Source: an uncultured Caryophanales bacterium (lineage in GTDB: Bacteria; Bacillota_I; Bacilli_A; RFN20; CAG-826). Taken from it: DNA of 7,647 bases. The position numbers and the translations under genes were made by a program. Shown here in pieces: positions 6,326 through 7,647 of the stretch. The notes beneath the pieces are model-generated. The model did no database searches and had not been told where the DNA came from. It saw only the letters and a list, made by a program, of their open reading frames with translations. The DNA lies in NCBI GenBank assembly GCA_937895315.1, contig CALAWM010000136.1, positions 1 to 7,647 of the forward strand, given 5' to 3'. Each line of letters opens with the position of its first letter. The stretch's first letter is position 1.

Positions 6326-7559
6326 TTATGAACAAGCAAAGAAAAAATATGAGAAATACGGGGTTGATGTTGAAAAAGCATTACGGACATTACGAGATAT
6401 CCCGATTTCCATTCATTGTTGGCAAGGGGATGACATTCAAGGGTTTTTAAATAAAGGTCCTTTGTCAGGTGGCATACAGGTCACTGGCAATTATCCTGGA
6501 AAAGCAAGAGACCCATTTGAATTGCAACAAGATTTAGAAGAAGTATTCAAGTATATTCCGGGCAAAAAAAGAATTAATTTACACGCAATTTACGCAATAA
6601 CTGATGAGATGGTCGATCGTGATACTTTGAAACCTGCTCATTTTGAGAAATGGGTATCATTTGCTAAGAAGAATAGTTTAGGAATTGATTTTAATCCCAC
6701 TTTCTTTTCCCATCCGCTTAGTGAGAAAGGTTTTACGCTTTCTTCAAATGATGAAGAAGTTAGAAAATTTTGGGTTCGTCACGCTAAAGCATGTCGGGAA
6801 ATTGCCGCCCATTTTGGCAAAGAACTTAAATCACCTTCGCTCCATAATATTTGGATTCCTGATGGATATAAAGATACACCTGCTGATCGACTTGGTCCAC
6901 GACTAAGACTAAAGAAAAGTTTAGATGAAATTTATGAAGTTAAATATGATAAAGAATATATTATTGATGCGGTAGAAAGTAAAGTTTTTGGTATTGGGGT
7001 TGAGTCGTATACCGTTGGAAGTAGTGAGTTCTATCTAAACTATGCGGCACGAAATAATATTTTTCCTTTACTTGACAACGGACACTATCATCCTACAGAA
7101 ATGGTATCGGACAAATTATCAAGTATGCTTGCTTTTTTTCCTAAAGTTGCCCTTCATGTTACCCGGCCAGTCCGGTGGGATAGTGATCATGTTGTGTTGT
7201 TTGAAGATGAGATTAAAGAGATTGCAAAAGAGATTGTTAGAGCTGATGCAACAAGTAGAGTGCTTATCGGTTTAGACTATTTTGATGCCAGTATTAATCG
7301 TCTTGCTGCTTGGATAATTGGCACACAAAGCATGCAAAAAGCGCTTCTTTTTGCACTTTTAGAACCAAATACACTTTTATCTGAGTATCAAAACACACAA
7401 AACTATACTGCGCTTATTGCAACAAATGAAGAAGTTAAACTACTGCCATTTGGCGAAATTTGGGATGAATACTGTCGCCGGGAAAAAGTGTTAACAGGAC
7501 TTGACTGGTTAGAAGAAATTAATAAGTATGAGCAAGAAGTGCTCAGGAAAAGAGATTAG
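6318..7559 (+). CDS. rhaA: L-rhamnose isomerase
   Basis: Interconverts L-rhamnose and L-rhamnulose, first step of the pathway, using divalent metal in a TIM barrel. The 413 residues align along their whole length with E. coli RhaA (419). The N-terminal SIHCWQGDD segment is typical. Structural-metal ligands appear as Glu220 (VESKVFGIG), Asp253 ([11 protein letters not shown]), His280 (LHVTRP) and Asp320 (GLDYFD); catalytic-site residues as His256, Asp288 and Asp290 (RWDSDHV). With an offset of 14 these match the E. coli residues 234, 267, 294, 334, 270, 302 and 304 as I remember them. The start is set by GGAGGT 8 nt upstream and by homology. It overlaps rhaB by 8 bp and is followed after one base by rhaD. 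It ends in TAG, the only non-TAA stop in the window. Nothing suggests loss of function. Confidence 0.97.
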   Translation: MNNYEQAKKKYEKYGVDVEKALRTLRDIPISIHCWQGDDIQGFLNKGPLSGGIQVTGNYPGKARDPFELQQDLEEVFKYIPGKKRINLHAIYAITDEMVDRDTLKPAHFEKWVSFAKKNSLGIDFNPTFFSHPLSEKGFTLSSNDEEVRKFWVRHAKACREIAAHFGKELKSPSLHNIWIPDGYKDTPADRLGPRLRLKKSLDEIYEVKYDKEYIIDAVESKVFGIGVESYTVGSSEFYLNYAARNNIFPLLDNGHYHPTEMVSDKLSSMLAFFPKVALHVTRPVRWDSDHVVLFEDEIKEIAKEIVRADATSRVLIGLDYFDASINRLAAWIIGTQSMQKALLFALLEPNTLLSEYQNTQNYTALIATNEEVKLLPFGEIWDEYCRREKVLTGLDWLEEINKYEQEVLRKRD

Positions 7560-7560
7560 T

Positions 7561-7647
7561 ATGAAAGATATTTTAAAAGCACCTTTCGTAGTGGGATTAT
7601 GCAAGACAACCGCCAACATGTACCGACTTGGGTGGGACGAAAGAAAT
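7561..7647 (+). CDS. rhaD: Rhamnulose-1-phosphate aldolase, N-terminal fragment (runs off window)
   Basis: Only 29 codons are visible: an ATG one base after the rhaA stop, then a sequence ending LGWDERN, open to the end of the window. It matches the start of E. coli RhaD position by position, including FVxG at 9-12 and GWDERN at 24-29. Asn29, which helps bind the substrate phosphate in the E. coli enzyme, is conserved. The enzyme, a zinc class II aldolase, would cleave L-rhamnulose 1-phosphate into dihydroxyacetone phosphate and L-lactaldehyde, completing the pathway. AGGA at 7545-7548 is a modest ribosome site 12 nt upstream; coupling to rhaA is likely. Gene order is therefore rhaB-rhaA-rhaD, as in E. 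coli. Completeness of the gene cannot be judged here. Confidence 0.88.
   Translation, partial: MKDILKAPFVVGLCKTTANMYRLGWDERN

Noticed and set aside
6685..7275. Plus-strand ORFs at 6685-6906 and 7042-7275 within rhaA, and at 1373-1582 within the lipoprotein gene
   Set aside because: Alternative-frame shadows; the main frames carry conserved motifs across these regions.
1..7647. CRISPR array, tRNA, rRNA, insertion sequence or phage genes
   Set aside because: No spaced direct repeats, cloverleaf-like sequences, transposase motifs or phage proteins were found on either strand.

Overview
The window reads as a piece of a low-GC, Gram-positive-type genome, most likely a Mollicutes/Tenericutes relative that uses the standard code or another low-GC Firmicute. 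The signs are AT-rich intergenic DNA, an AGGAGG-type ribosome site before the ABC ATPase gene, a lipoprotein solute-binding protein, and an MsmX/UgpC-type ATPase with a long insertion in its helical subdomain, as I recall from mycoplasma homologues. Tryptophan is encoded by TGG and no ORF is interrupted by TGA, so TGA is not read as Trp here. The lineage is an inference from composition and gene type only.

Layout. Left block (1-3943, + strand): the end of an unrecognised beta-rich, probably surface protein (1-600); a 558-residue lipoprotein solute-binding protein (616-2292); a 160-residue four-helix membrane protein of unknown function (2297-2779); and an MsmX/UgpC-type ATPase (2804-3943). 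Gaps are 4 to 24 bp with no internal promoter or terminator seen, so they probably form one operon whose beginning lies left of the window. No ABC permease gene is present. The block ends in a symmetric hairpin terminator (3965-3995) that also serves the convergent gene on the other side.

Right block: a cytoplasmic SGNH/SASA-type carbohydrate esterase on the minus strand (3995-4801) diverges from an L-rhamnose catabolic operon on the plus strand: rhaB (4913-6325), rhaA (6318-7559) and the first 29 codons of rhaD (7561 to the window end). These encode isomerase, kinase and aldolase, which turn L-rhamnose into dihydroxyacetone phosphate and L-lactaldehyde. The 111-bp divergent spacer is the longest non-coding stretch. 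It holds candidate back-to-back promoters whose -35 elements overlap, and a perfect 10-bp inverted repeat with a 2-bp spacer over the rhaB promoter, which looks like a repressor operator.

How it may work together (inference): a surface-associated ABC importer takes up an oligosaccharide, the intracellular esterase removes acetyl groups from the imported sugar, and RhaA/RhaB/RhaD break down the rhamnose. Pectin rhamnogalacturonan I, which is acetylated and rich in rhamnose, would fit, but nothing in the window proves the substrate. No rhamnose regulator, permease, mutarotase or glycoside hydrolase is visible here. No rRNA, tRNA, CRISPR, insertion sequence or phage gene was seen. The rhamnose genes themselves are ordinary; the less familiar parts are the four-helix protein, the beta-rich protein, the esterase linkage and the spacer architecture.
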